A DNA stretch of 51,202 nt from Pseudobutyrivibrio sp. UBA1225 (lineage in GTDB: Bacteria > Bacillota > Clostridia > Lachnospirales > Lachnospiraceae): assembly GCA_002309345.1 (NCBI GenBank), contig DBWZ01000070.1, positions 565 to 51,766 on the forward strand, read 5' to 3'. Numbering within the stretch: position 1 is the first letter of the stretch; the number at the start of each line of letters is the position of its first letter. This document shows positions 7,700 through 15,916 of the stretch, in pieces. Both the position numbers and the translations under genes were made by a program. The notes beneath the pieces are model-generated. The model worked only from the letters and a program-made list of their open reading frames with translations. It made no database searches and was not told where the DNA came from.

Positions 7700-8437
7700 A
7701 TGATTAGTTTATATAAAGCAAATCTTAGAAGATTATTTAAAAATATTATTTTCAATGCTGGCCTTGTTATAGCCGCAATAGTCACTTTCGTATATACGGA
7801 AAAAAGGGTGACAACAATTTTTTTGGAAAACAAAACACCAGATGACATAATGATTTTTCTTAGTGTTGCCATGATTTTCTTTTTTGCCATATTTGTACCT
7901 ATTTATTTGGGTGCAGAATATGCGGATGGAACCTTTAGAAATAAAGTCATTGTCGGCCACACACAGCGTGAAGTATATATTTCAAATCTATTAGCAATTA
8001 TTACAGGGGTGATGGTTATGATTATTGTATGGTTTGTTTCGGGCATTCTAGCAGGTGCGCCATTAAGCAAAGAATTATTTATATATATTGTTGTAGAGAT
8101 TTTTGCGTTGGCTGGATGGGTAGCATTCCTTACTCTTATAAGTTTGCGATGCGATAAGATGATTACATCCGTTGTAATTTCAATGGCGGCATGTTTTATC
8201 AGTTTCAACTGGATTACCTTTGGCAATCTGTTTATGATGAATGCTAAGGGGACAAGGCTTTTAATTGGTGAGATTATCTATAACATCCCAGCCATGGGAC
8301 AATGGTATGCATCAAGCTGTTTCTACGCTCAAAGCATGAATCCAAACCTCTTTATTAAAGTGGCAATTTCTTTATGTGTTATCGTAACTACATTAGTAAT
8401 CGGCATCACTGGAATTAACAAAAGAGATGTTAACTAG
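7700..8437 (+). CDS. ABC transporter permease, second subunit
   Basis: The 245-aa protein has six predicted membrane helices and the same hallmark loop as its neighbour (EYADGTFRNKVIVGHTQREV), so the two are paralogous halves of one channel. An AGGAGAGG site lies just before the ATG and the gap to the previous gene is only 8 bp. It ends with VIVTTLVIGITGINKRDVN, a final helix with a short tail. Confidence 0.88.
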   Translation: MISLYKANLRRLFKNIIFNAGLVIAAIVTFVYTEKRVTTIFLENKTPDDIMIFLSVAMIFFFAIFVPIYLGAEYADGTFRNKVIVGHTQREVYISNLLAIITGVMVMIIVWFVSGILAGAPLSKELFIYIVVEIFALAGWVAFLTLISLRCDKMITSVVISMAACFISFNWITFGNLFMMNAKGTRLLIGEIIYNIPAMGQWYASSCFYAQSMNPNLFIKVAISLCVIVTTLVIGITGINKRDVN

Positions 8438-8452
8438 GGAGAACTTAAATAG

Positions 8453-9529
8453 ATGGACAATATAAAAAAGAAAACAAATATTATAATGGTGATTTTGATT
8501 GTGTTCTTATCCATATTGTTAGAGGCAAGGCTTGGTTTATTTGAGCTAGGAAGCGAAAAAATAGATGGATTAAAGGGTGCTGCGACCACAGTGGCCGATT
8601 TGGAGATTCCAGAAGATGTTCAGGTTGTAGGTGTTGGTGAGGCTACTCATGGAAATGTGGAATTTCAAGAACTTAAGATGGAGGTACTAAAAAAGCTAGC
8701 CCATCAAGGGACATGCAAGTCAATGCTATTTGAAATGCCTGTAGCTGATGGTGAGATATTAAATGACTATGTGCACGGCAAAGGGGAGGTGCAAGACGCT
8801 GAAAGTGCGGTAGGTATTTTGCAATATCCTTTATATGATACAAAAGAAATGGCAGAGCTTGTAGATTGGATGAAGGAACAGAATGCAAGCTTGAGGGAAG
8901 AGGAATCATATCGTATATACGGTATCGACCCTCAAGGCGGGGAGGTAAATCCAGATGCACCTTCTTTCTCAGATAATCCAGATGCAAACAGCGATTACAG
9001 AGATGACCAAATGGTAAAGAATTTGAAAAATATATTGGCCCAAGAAAATAAAAGAGGTTATAATCAAATTATTGTTACTGCCCACAATGGTCATGTTATG
9101 AAGGGAGATTCTGTGGGCTATGGAACAATCACTTTTGGCGAAAAGCTAAAAAAAGAATTTGGTGATGGATATTTTGTTATTGGAAGCGAGTTTTACAACA
9201 CCGATGTGAATATAAATGACGCTGGTAGCAGGGATGCTGATTACAGAAGAGCTAATCATAAGTTTTGTTCATCAGATTCTCTTGCAAAACAGGCAGAGTC
9301 TTTTGAGGATGGCAAATACTGCCTTGATTTTTCGAAGATAACCGATTCAAAGAGCACGCTTTATAAACTCGTTCATGAGCAAACCTTTATGGGAATGATT
9401 GGTGAGGGATACACTGCTTTTTGGGAAACACACAAAAGCTCATACCGAACCAAGGTGGCTCAGGCAGAGCGATTTGATGCAGTGGTTTATTACTATCAGA
9501 CTCATCCTATAGAGCCCCTTCACCATTGA
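8453..9529 (+). CDS. Membrane-anchored erythromycin-esterase-like protein
   Basis: The 358-aa protein has an N-terminal anchor (residues 9-27, TNIIMVILIVFLSILL). An erythromycin-esterase family domain follows: VVGVGEATHGNVEF near residue 60 supplies the conserved Glu and His, and IYGIDPQGG and IIVTAHNGHVMKGD are further family motifs. Known members (EreA/EreB) open macrolide lactones, but most homologues have unknown substrates. The domain should lie outside the membrane. The gene sits between the permeases and the kinase of one operon, so it may act on the compound that the system senses and pumps. No macrolide activity should be assumed. Confidence 0.82.
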   Translation: MDNIKKKTNIIMVILIVFLSILLEARLGLFELGSEKIDGLKGAATTVADLEIPEDVQVVGVGEATHGNVEFQELKMEVLKKLAHQGTCKSMLFEMPVADGEILNDYVHGKGEVQDAESAVGILQYPLYDTKEMAELVDWMKEQNASLREEESYRIYGIDPQGGEVNPDAPSFSDNPDANSDYRDDQMVKNLKNILAQENKRGYNQIIVTAHNGHVMKGDSVGYGTITFGEKLKKEFGDGYFVIGSEFYNTDVNINDAGSRDADYRRANHKFCSSDSLAKQAESFEDGKYCLDFSKITDSKSTLYKLVHEQTFMGMIGEGYTAFWETHKSSYRTKVAQAERFDAVVYYYQTHPIEPLHH

Positions 9530-9544
9530 GCATAAGGAGATAAT

Positions 9545-10435
9545 ATGAGATACCTTTTGGGGTTAAGCATTTTTATTATAGTAATGCTTTCATTAAAAAT
9601 AATTGTTATGAGAAAGTCTGTCCGAGAACTTCGGGCAGACTTTGTGGCGCGTGGAAATCTTGATACCAATTCACTAATAGGCATTCCAAGTAGGGATAAG
9701 GAGCTGCGCCTTCTTGTTAATGATATGAACAAGACCTTGTCAAAGCTTAGAGAGGCATTTCATAAATACAATCTTGGAGATAATGAATTAAAAACCGCAA
9801 TCACCAATGTCACACACGATATCCGCACTCCACTCACTGCAATCATGGGATATTTAGAGCTTGCAAAAAAGCAGGAGATGACACCAGAAACTGCAAAGTA
9901 TCTTGCGATAATAGAAGAGCGTTGTCATCAAATGAAAAAGCTCACCGAAGAACTGTTTGAGTATTCGGTTGTTTCTACAACTGAAACCAAAGAGGAACTG
10001 ACTGATGTTTGCGTCAATAAAGTCCTCGAGGATTGTCTTATGAATTACTACGCAGCGCTTATGGAAAAAGGAATTGAGCCTGTAATCGAAATCTGTGAGG
10101 ATAAGGTGATTAGTAAGCTTTATCCTTCTTATGTTGAGCGAATCTTTTCAAATCTTATAAGTAACGCATTAAAGTATAGCGATGGAGATTTATATGTTTC
10201 TTTATCACCGGATGGTACGGTGATTTTTAAAAATTCTGCGTCTGCACTCACATCTGTTGCGGTGGACAAGCTATTCGATAGATTTTTTACCGTTGAGACT
10301 GCCATGAACGAATCTACTGGGCTTGGTCTGTCTATCGTAAAAAGCTTCGCACAGAGAATGGGGTGCGACATCAATGCAAAATATGAGGATGGAAGTCTGA
10401 TTATTCAAATTTCAAATTTCTTAAACAAATCTTAA
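9545..10435 (+). CDS. Sensor histidine kinase of the ABC operon
   Basis: The 296-aa kinase has a single N-terminal membrane helix (about residues 3-21) and almost no external domain, so it probably senses within the membrane or through the transporter, as intramembrane-sensing kinases do. The phospho-acceptor is His91 in TNVTHDIRTPLTAI. An HATPase domain follows with NLISNALKYSDGD (N box), DRFFT and GLGLSIVKSFAQ (G boxes). It is the distal gene of the operon, 3.6 kb from its likely partner regulator. The GAGATAAT ribosome site is modest. Confidence 0.9.
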   Translation: MRYLLGLSIFIIVMLSLKIIVMRKSVRELRADFVARGNLDTNSLIGIPSRDKELRLLVNDMNKTLSKLREAFHKYNLGDNELKTAITNVTHDIRTPLTAIMGYLELAKKQEMTPETAKYLAIIEERCHQMKKLTEELFEYSVVSTTETKEELTDVCVNKVLEDCLMNYYAALMEKGIEPVIEICEDKVISKLYPSYVERIFSNLISNALKYSDGDLYVSLSPDGTVIFKNSASALTSVAVDKLFDRFFTVETAMNESTGLGLSIVKSFAQRMGCDINAKYEDGSLIIQISNFLNKS

Positions 10436-10447
10436 TACTTTTCCCCA

Positions 10448-10476
10448 TTGGAACTTAAAATTATTTAGACTACAAT
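10448..10476 (+). promoter_or_regulatory. Promoter of the VanRS-like pair
   Basis: TTGGAA (10448-10453) and TACAAT (10471-10476) with 17-bp spacing lie 40 bp before the response-regulator start and after the stop of the upstream kinase. Confidence 0.65.
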
Positions 10477-10515
10477 TACATTGTGATTAATCATAAAACC
10501 TAAGAGGGAGATCGA

Positions 10516-11217
10516 ATGAATACTATTCTAATTTGTGATGACGAACCAGATATTATTTCAGCATTGAAAATCTATTTAGAGAGTGAAGGGATGAATGTTG
10601 TTTCTGCGTCCAATGGAAAAGAAGCAGTTGAGGTTATGCGTTCAAATCCTGATGTCCAGCTGATTTTGATGGATGTGATGATGCCAGAAATGGATGGCAT
10701 CGCCGCAATGGCTGAAATCCGCAAATTCTCTAATGTACCAATTGTGATGCTCACCGCTAAAAGCGAGGATGCAGACAAGGTCATGGGCCTGACAATAGGA
10801 GCGGATGACTATGTTACCAAGCCGTTCAATCCAGTGGAGCTGATGGCTAGAGTTAAATCACAACTTCGCCGGTACACAATGCTAGGCTCTCAGGATAAGG
10901 CTGACGATTCGAGCCTAATTAGAATTGGTGGAATCGAGATGAACGACAAGTCTAAAGAGGTATCCTTGGATGGAAATCCGGTTTCGTTGACACCATTGGA
11001 ATATGACATTTTGAAACTCCTGATGACTCACGCTGGAGAAGTCCTTTCTCCAAAGGATATATATGAGAAGGTCTGGAATGAAACAGTGCTTGGAGCTGAA
11101 AGTACTGTTGCTGTTCACATCAGACATCTTAGAGAAAAACTTGAGTATGATAGCGCCAATCCTAGATATTTAAAAGCTGTCTGGGGACATGGCTACAAGA
11201 TGGATGGTGAGGCCTAA
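10516..11217 (+). CDS. OmpR-family response regulator (VanR-like)
   Basis: The 233-aa regulator has a receiver with DDE at 8-10, Asp53 (LILMDVMMPEMDG) and YVTKPF. A winged-helix domain follows from about residue 130 (SLTPLEYDILKLLMTHAGEV, VHIRHLREKLE, VWGHGYKM). The sequence is close to the VanR group, but no van resistance genes are present, so the name reflects similarity only. It is translated just ahead of the large kinase. Ribosome site AGAGGGAG. Confidence 0.92.
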   Translation: MNTILICDDEPDIISALKIYLESEGMNVVSASNGKEAVEVMRSNPDVQLILMDVMMPEMDGIAAMAEIRKFSNVPIVMLTAKSEDADKVMGLTIGADDYVTKPFNPVELMARVKSQLRRYTMLGSQDKADDSSLIRIGGIEMNDKSKEVSLDGNPVSLTPLEYDILKLLMTHAGEVLSPKDIYEKVWNETVLGAESTVAVHIRHLREKLEYDSANPRYLKAVWGHGYKMDGEA

Positions 11218-11242
11218 AATGATTTTTTTAAGGAGGCTTACT

Positions 11243-13636
11243 ATGAAAAGAATATACAAACTTTCCAGTAGAATAGCTCTTGGAATTATTTGTTCAATAT
11301 TTACATTAGTTTTCTTTATTAGTCTAGTTTTAAGTACTGTATTAACAGACATGGATTTGTTCTCAAATGATAAAAACGAGTTCAGAAATAATTTATATAA
11401 CATGGCTGGTAAAGACTATGCAATGTGGGCTTTATCTGAACGCGATAATAATTTCAATGCAGATAAACTCGATTCAATGAATTGCTACTATGGCATTATC
11501 GAAGATTACGATCCAGATACTAAAGATTTGAATGACCCAGATTCGTACGTATATACGAATTTCAAAAATGTTAATGTACCTAAAAATGCATTCGTAAGTG
11601 TTGGATATAGAATCGGAAGGGATGCCAAATTCAATCTTAGTAAAAACCTTTTAACGATATTGGATGAAAATTCATACTACAATAATTATGAAGAACGAAT
11701 GGAGAATTATTCCATCGATGGTATTGGTTATGATTTGATTGGACAGCAAGCATATGTATATGCAAATGGCAATCTATATCCTCTTTACACTAGCTGCTTT
11801 GAGTATATTGAAGATAGCACTATTAACACAGGAAACGCAGATAATATTTACAAGAAAATTTGGGGAAATAGTGCCCTTAAAGAAAATGAGCTTAGAGCAT
11901 CTTCAGATGCGGAGGATGAAACAACAGTAGAAAATATAGAAGGCAAATTGCTGATGGGTGGAAAGGCATATGAGCCACTTTCAAATTCAGTGACGAATTA
12001 TGTCCTAAAATTAAATTGCAACGACGGCGACGTAGAATACCTTGGTTTAGAGAATGTTGCGGACTTGTCAGAAATCCATGATTCCTTGGATCCTTATAAT
12101 AACATGGCGTCTTTAAATACTCTTTCATCCATGGGGGCATCCTTAGCTGATGCAAGTATTAAGACATATACAGTTGTCTGCTTCCCAAAAGAGAACTTTG
12201 TATCCACAACAGACTTTTACGCACAGGCAGAATCCATCGCTTCCAAAGCTGGCACACTTAGAATCCTTCTTCCTACAGCCTGTGTAGTATCATTCTTGAT
12301 AGCAATAGCAAGCTTTATATTATTCCTTTGTGCAGCAGGACATTGGAACGGCAGTAAAGAGGTTGTCGCTAAGGGAACTGACAAGCTGCCAACAGATTTG
12401 GCTTTTGTGTCAACAATAGTAATAGAATTATTTATATTGGGATTTGTCTATGATAATAGAGGGTTCAATGCGGTGTTAATCGTTGTCTGGACTCTTCTCT
12501 ATATGGTTGCTGCTGCAGTTGGTTTGATTTTCTGTTCTAATATAGCTGTAAATTTCAAGCTTAAGCAATTGTTGAAAAATACAGTAATCATAGGTGGGCT
12601 AAACAGAATAAAGCCAAGTATAAAAAAGCAAATAAAGTTAACCTGCGCGACAATTAAATGGACAACCAGAATTTGGATTATCTTTATCATATTTGCGATA
12701 TTAGAATTTGGCGGAATAGTTGTAGCTGGTAGTGGTGGTTTGCTTTTGCCATGGCTTATTGAAAAGATAATATTCGCAGTGATTTTACATCGTATTCTTT
12801 ACAACTATGCCAAGATTAAATCAACAACAATGAAGCTTGCAGAGGGCGAAACATCCGCCCAAGTCGACACCGATGGCATGCCAGAATTTTTGTTAGAGCA
12901 CGCCGAGGCTGTAAATGCAGTGAGATCGGGAATTACAGTTGCAATTGATGAAAGAACCAAGAGTGAACGAATGAAGACGGAATTGATTACCAACGTTTCT
13001 CACGACATTAAGACTCCACTTACATCAATTATCAACTACGTTGATTTGTTAGGAAAAGAGGATATTAAAAACGAAAACGTTAGCAAGTACCTCAAGGTAT
13101 TGGACAGACAATCGAATCGCTTGAAAAAACTCATAGAAGATTTGATTGAGGCGTCAAAGGCTTCCACGGGAAACATCGAGTTCAACATGGAAAAGATTAA
13201 CGCTCAGGTGCTGTTAAATCAGTCAATTGGTGAATTCTCTGATAAACTTACAGCTAACAAAATAAGCCTATTCACAGACATCCCAGAGCACGAGATATAT
13301 CTGTGCGCTGACAACAGATACCTATGGCGAGTATTCGACAATCTTATGTCAAACATTGTTAAATATGCTCAGCCAAACACAAGATGCTACGTTGATTTGA
13401 AGGAAACTGATGACAAGCTTCAATTTGTATTCAGAAACACTTCGAAGAAGGCACTAAACATTTCTGCTGACGAGCTTATGGAGCGATTTGTCAGAGGAGA
13501 TAGATCGCGATATACAGAGGGCAACGGTCTTGGACTTTCTATAGCTCGCAGCCTGACAGAGGGTATGGGCGGAAATCTGATAATTGACATTGATGGTGAC
13601 TTATTCAAAGCGACAGTGGAATTTAAGAAATCCTAG
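11243..13636 (+). CDS. Large VanS-like sensor histidine kinase
   Basis: I start this 797-aa kinase at the ATG at 11243, eight bases after AAGGAGG; an upstream in-frame ATG inside the previous gene has no ribosome site. It has an N-terminal helix (about 13-35), a roughly 300-residue external region rich in Asp, Asn and Tyr, and then four or five more membrane segments (about 355-560). The catalytic part has His587 in NVSHDIKTPLTSIINY, the N box NLMSNIVKYAQ and GNGLGLSIARSL. The big external sensor differs from the minimal kinase of the neighbouring operon. The ligand is unknown. Confidence 0.9.
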   Translation: MKRIYKLSSRIALGIICSIFTLVFFISLVLSTVLTDMDLFSNDKNEFRNNLYNMAGKDYAMWALSERDNNFNADKLDSMNCYYGIIEDYDPDTKDLNDPDSYVYTNFKNVNVPKNAFVSVGYRIGRDAKFNLSKNLLTILDENSYYNNYEERMENYSIDGIGYDLIGQQAYVYANGNLYPLYTSCFEYIEDSTINTGNADNIYKKIWGNSALKENELRASSDAEDETTVENIEGKLLMGGKAYEPLSNSVTNYVLKLNCNDGDVEYLGLENVADLSEIHDSLDPYNNMASLNTLSSMGASLADASIKTYTVVCFPKENFVSTTDFYAQAESIASKAGTLRILLPTACVVSFLIAIASFILFLCAAGHWNGSKEVVAKGTDKLPTDLAFVSTIVIELFILGFVYDNRGFNAVLIVVWTLLYMVAAAVGLIFCSNIAVNFKLKQLLKNTVIIGGLNRIKPSIKKQIKLTCATIKWTTRIWIIFIIFAILEFGGIVVAGSGGLLLPWLIEKIIFAVILHRILYNYAKIKSTTMKLAEGETSAQVDTDGMPEFLLEHAEAVNAVRSGITVAIDERTKSERMKTELITNVSHDIKTPLTSIINYVDLLGKEDIKNENVSKYLKVLDRQSNRLKKLIEDLIEASKASTGNIEFNMEKINAQVLLNQSIGEFSDKLTANKISLFTDIPEHEIYLCADNRYLWRVFDNLMSNIVKYAQPNTRCYVDLKETDDKLQFVFRNTSKKALNISADELMERFVRGDRSRYTEGNGLGLSIARSLTEGMGGNLIIDIDGDLFKATVEFKKS

Positions 13637-13642
13637 AATCGT

Positions 13643-13671
13643 TTTGTATGAATGCGAGGATATGTTACAAT
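13643..13671 (+). promoter_or_regulatory. Promoter placing transcription start at the VanZ-like start codon
   Basis: TACAAT at 13666-13671 follows TTTGTA (13643-13648) with 17 bp. Transcription would begin at about 13678-13679, the A of the ATG, which would give a leaderless message. No ribosome site is seen at a normal distance. Confidence 0.45.
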
Positions 13672-13678
13672 ACCTCTT

Positions 13679-14119
13679 ATGAATAAGAAAAAAGTTATTT
13701 TAAGAATTATCATTGTCCTATGGATTTGTCTTATCTGGGGGCACAGCCTTCAGCCGGCAAATATATCAAACAAAGAAAGTGGTGCTGTTTTAACATTTTT
13801 GATTAATCATTTTCCATCGGTATTTAATGCCGACACCGGAATGGTTATAGTCAGAAAGTCAGCTCATTTTACAGAGTACTTCATACTTGGAATACTGCTT
13901 TGCTGTGAAATGATTAGCTATCTGCGTGGAGCCTTCAAGCGTTTTTCTGTTCCAGCTGTAGCGGGATTATTCGTATCGTTCATCGATGAGACAATCCAGC
14001 TTTTTGTGGAGGGACGTTCCGGCGAAGTCAGAGATATGTGGATTGATTTTGCGGGAGTGGTTCTAGGTGTTTTAATAACTATGGCAATTTCTAACAATAG
14101 ACACTCTAGGAGAAGATGA
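13679..14119 (+). CDS. VanZ-like membrane protein
   Basis: The 146-aa protein has about four membrane helices and the VanZ-family motifs: LWICLIWGHSLQP near the start, VIVRKSAHFTEYFILGIL, and FIDETIQLFVEGRSGEVRDM with its conserved Glu and Arg-Asp. VanZ gives low teicoplanin resistance in enterococci, but most family members are of unknown role. I prefer the start at 13679 (MNKKKVILR) because it puts a short basic tail before helix 1 and fits the promoter. The in-frame ATG at 13652 is the alternative. Confidence 0.8.
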   Translation: MNKKKVILRIIIVLWICLIWGHSLQPANISNKESGAVLTFLINHFPSVFNADTGMVIVRKSAHFTEYFILGILLCCEMISYLRGAFKRFSVPAVAGLFVSFIDETIQLFVEGRSGEVRDMWIDFAGVVLGVLITMAISNNRHSRRR

Positions 14120-14269
14120 CAGCAAGAAAATAAGTCTAGAGATGCTGTATTTTAACCTATCTCACAAGGGTATGTTATGTTAGAATATACATATAATTCT
14201 TGCGCTAGGAACGTACAACTAGCAAAGAAAATATTTGCATATCAAAATGCTAAGAATCGGAGGCATCAT

Positions 14270-15202
14270 ATGAGCAAAAAGAGAATAGTTATTGCGCTTG
14301 GACATGACGCGCTTGGCACAACCGTACTAGAGCAGTGGAACGCCACGAAACGTACAGCGGTTGCAGTGGCAGAGTTCATCAAACAGGAATATCAGGTTGT
14401 TATCACACACAGTAATGGTCCACAGGTTGGCATGATTCACACAGCACTTTCAGAGTTCTATCAGAATCATCCGGATTACACACCTACACCAATGTCTGTT
14501 TGTTCTGCAATGAGCCAGGGTTACATCGGTTACGATTTACAGCAAGCTATTCGCTCAGAGCTAGTTGGTCGTGGAATATACAAACCAGTTTCTACAGTAC
14601 TTACTCAGGTTACAGTCGATCCATACGACGAGGCTTTCTACAAGCCAACCAAAATCATCGGACGAGTTATGACAGCTGAAGAAGCAGAGGCAGAAGAAAA
14701 AAAGGGCAATCACACCATAGAAGTCGAGGGTGGCTATCGAAGAATCGTCGCAGCACCAAAGCCTATGGAGATTGTTGAGATAGACGCTATCAAGGCACTT
14801 TGTGATGCAGACCAAGTTGTTATCGCCTGCGGAGGCGGCGGCATCCCAGTTCTCTCTCAGGACAACAAGCTTAAGGGAGCATCCGCAGTAGTCGAAAAGG
14901 ATACAGCAGCAGGGCTTCTTGCATCAGAAGTAAATGCAGATATGCTTGTTATCCTTACATCGGTTACAAAGGTTTGCAAAAACTTTGGTAAGCCAAACGA
15001 AGAACCACTTGATTACTTGTCAGTGGCAGATGCCAAAAAGATGCTTTCAGCTGGTGAGTTCGGTGCAACGGATATGGCGCCAAAGATTCAGGCGGCTATC
15101 GACTACATCGGCGATTCTGCAATCCGCAAGGTTTTGATAACAAAGCTTTCAGATGCAGGCAACGCAGTAGGCGGTCAGACTGGTACAATGATTGGTAAAT
15201 AA
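14270..15202 (+). CDS. arcC: Carbamate kinase (family protein)
   Basis: The 310-aa protein aligns over its length with carbamate kinases (amino acid kinase fold): THSNGPQVGMIHTAL, VIACGGGGIPV, KDTAAGLLASEV, SAGEFGATDMAPKIQAA and a C-terminal GGQTGTMIGK. Members move phosphate between carbamoyl phosphate and ADP. The usual N-terminal ALGGNAL loop reads ALGHDALG here, which marks a sub-branch and may alter substrate choice. No arginine deiminase or carbamoyltransferase gene is adjacent. Start at 14270 follows CGGAGGCATC; a longer frame from 14177 lacks a ribosome site. Single gene with its own terminator. Confidence 0.85.
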   Translation: MSKKRIVIALGHDALGTTVLEQWNATKRTAVAVAEFIKQEYQVVITHSNGPQVGMIHTALSEFYQNHPDYTPTPMSVCSAMSQGYIGYDLQQAIRSELVGRGIYKPVSTVLTQVTVDPYDEAFYKPTKIIGRVMTAEEAEAEEKKGNHTIEVEGGYRRIVAAPKPMEIVEIDAIKALCDADQVVIACGGGGIPVLSQDNKLKGASAVVEKDTAAGLLASEVNADMLVILTSVTKVCKNFGKPNEEPLDYLSVADAKKMLSAGEFGATDMAPKIQAAIDYIGDSAIRKVLITKLSDAGNAVGGQTGTMIGK

Positions 15203-15218
15203 AAAATCGAAATGACAC

Positions 15219-15257
15219 ACAGAGACACTACATGGTTAGTGTCTCTGATTTTTTTTT
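15219..15257 (+). terminator. Intrinsic terminator after arcC
   Basis: A perfect 10-bp stem AGAGACACTA (15221-15230) with TAGTGTCTCT (15237-15246) and a 6-nt loop is followed by nine T residues (15249-15257). Confidence 0.92.
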
Positions 15258-15276
15258 GAAAACTAAGGTTAGGATA

Positions 15277-15330
15277 TTGAAACCTTGCAATAAATGTGTT
15301 AAATTAAATCAGGCGTTAGTAGAGGCTAAC
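15277..15330 (+). promoter_or_regulatory. feo promoter with a possible DtxR/IdeR-like operator
   Basis: TTGAAA (15277-15282) and TTAAAT (15299-15304), 16 bp apart, form a plausible promoter. Just downstream is an inverted repeat GTTAG (15315-15319)/CTAAC (15326-15330). A half-site AAGGTTAGG lies just upstream, at about 15264-15272. These half-sites resemble DtxR-family iron boxes, which would fit iron repression of feo. The assignment is inference. Confidence 0.4.
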
Positions 15331-15422
15331 AAATATTCATTATCTGAAACTTTGGTTACATAATATGAATTGTTTTTAGGATTTACTACATAATCATTTA
15401 TAAAAGTAAAAGGAAGTAAAAT

Positions 15423-15635
15423 ATGATGCCATTAGTTATGGCGCCACAAGGCGAAGAACAAATGATAAAGCGAATCGGCGGAAGCGAAGAAGTTAAACGT
15501 CATTTGCAAGAACTCGGCTTTGTGCCTGGAGGGCACGTTACAGTCGTTAATGAGATTGGCGGCAATCTAATTATTAACGTAAAGGAGTCAAGAGTGGCTG
15601 TTGACAAGCAGCTGGCTCAAAAATTATTTATTTAA
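15423..15635 (+). CDS. feoA: FeoA, first copy
   Basis: The 70-aa SH3-like protein shows the FeoA core: VKRHLQELGFVPGGHVTVV, then GGNLIINVKESRVAVDKQLA. FeoA supports FeoB in ferrous iron uptake at the inner face of the membrane. It is the first gene of a FeoA-FeoA-FeoB operon, with a clear AAAGGAAG site. This copy is more divergent than the second (asparagine-rich strand, short C-terminus), so the two probably have distinct contacts. Confidence 0.9.
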   Translation: MMPLVMAPQGEEQMIKRIGGSEEVKRHLQELGFVPGGHVTVVNEIGGNLIINVKESRVAVDKQLAQKLFI

Positions 15636-15680
15636 TAATAGGATGTTATTTTCTATTTTAGAGGAAGAGGAGAGAAGACT

Positions 15681-15902
15681 ATGACACTTCGAGATGTAAA
15701 AGTTGGCGACACAGTCAAGGTTACAAAAATCGATGGCGCAGGCGCTGTAAAGCGCAGAATCATGGACATGGGAATCACCAAGGGAGTAGAAATCTATGTT
15801 CGCAAGATTGCACCATTAGGTGATCCGGTTGAAATTACTGTTAGAGGCTATGAGCTTTCAGTGCGCAAGGCTGATGCTGAAATGATCTTAGTAGAAGGTT
15901 AA
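15681..15902 (+). CDS. feoA: FeoA, second copy
   Basis: The 73-aa protein reads GDTVKVTKIDGAGAVKRRIM, DMGITKGVEIYVRKIAPLGD and PVEITVRGYELSVRKADAEM, a textbook FeoA. It ends 14 bp before feoB and has a strong GAGGAAGAGGAG leader. Two consecutive feoA genes before feoB are common in clostridia. Confidence 0.95.
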   Translation: MTLRDVKVGDTVKVTKIDGAGAVKRRIMDMGITKGVEIYVRKIAPLGDPVEITVRGYELSVRKADAEMILVEG

Positions 15903-15916
15903 AGGAGGAAGTTATC

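Noticed and set aside
10516..14119. Vancomycin-resistance cluster
   Set aside because: VanR-, VanS- and VanZ-like genes are present but there is no ligase, dehydrogenase or dipeptidase gene (vanHAX), so the likeness is only at family level.
14177..14269. N-terminal extension of the carbamate kinase
   Set aside because: The extra 31 residues start at the promoter -10 region and lack a ribosome site, while GGAGG precedes the ATG at 14270.
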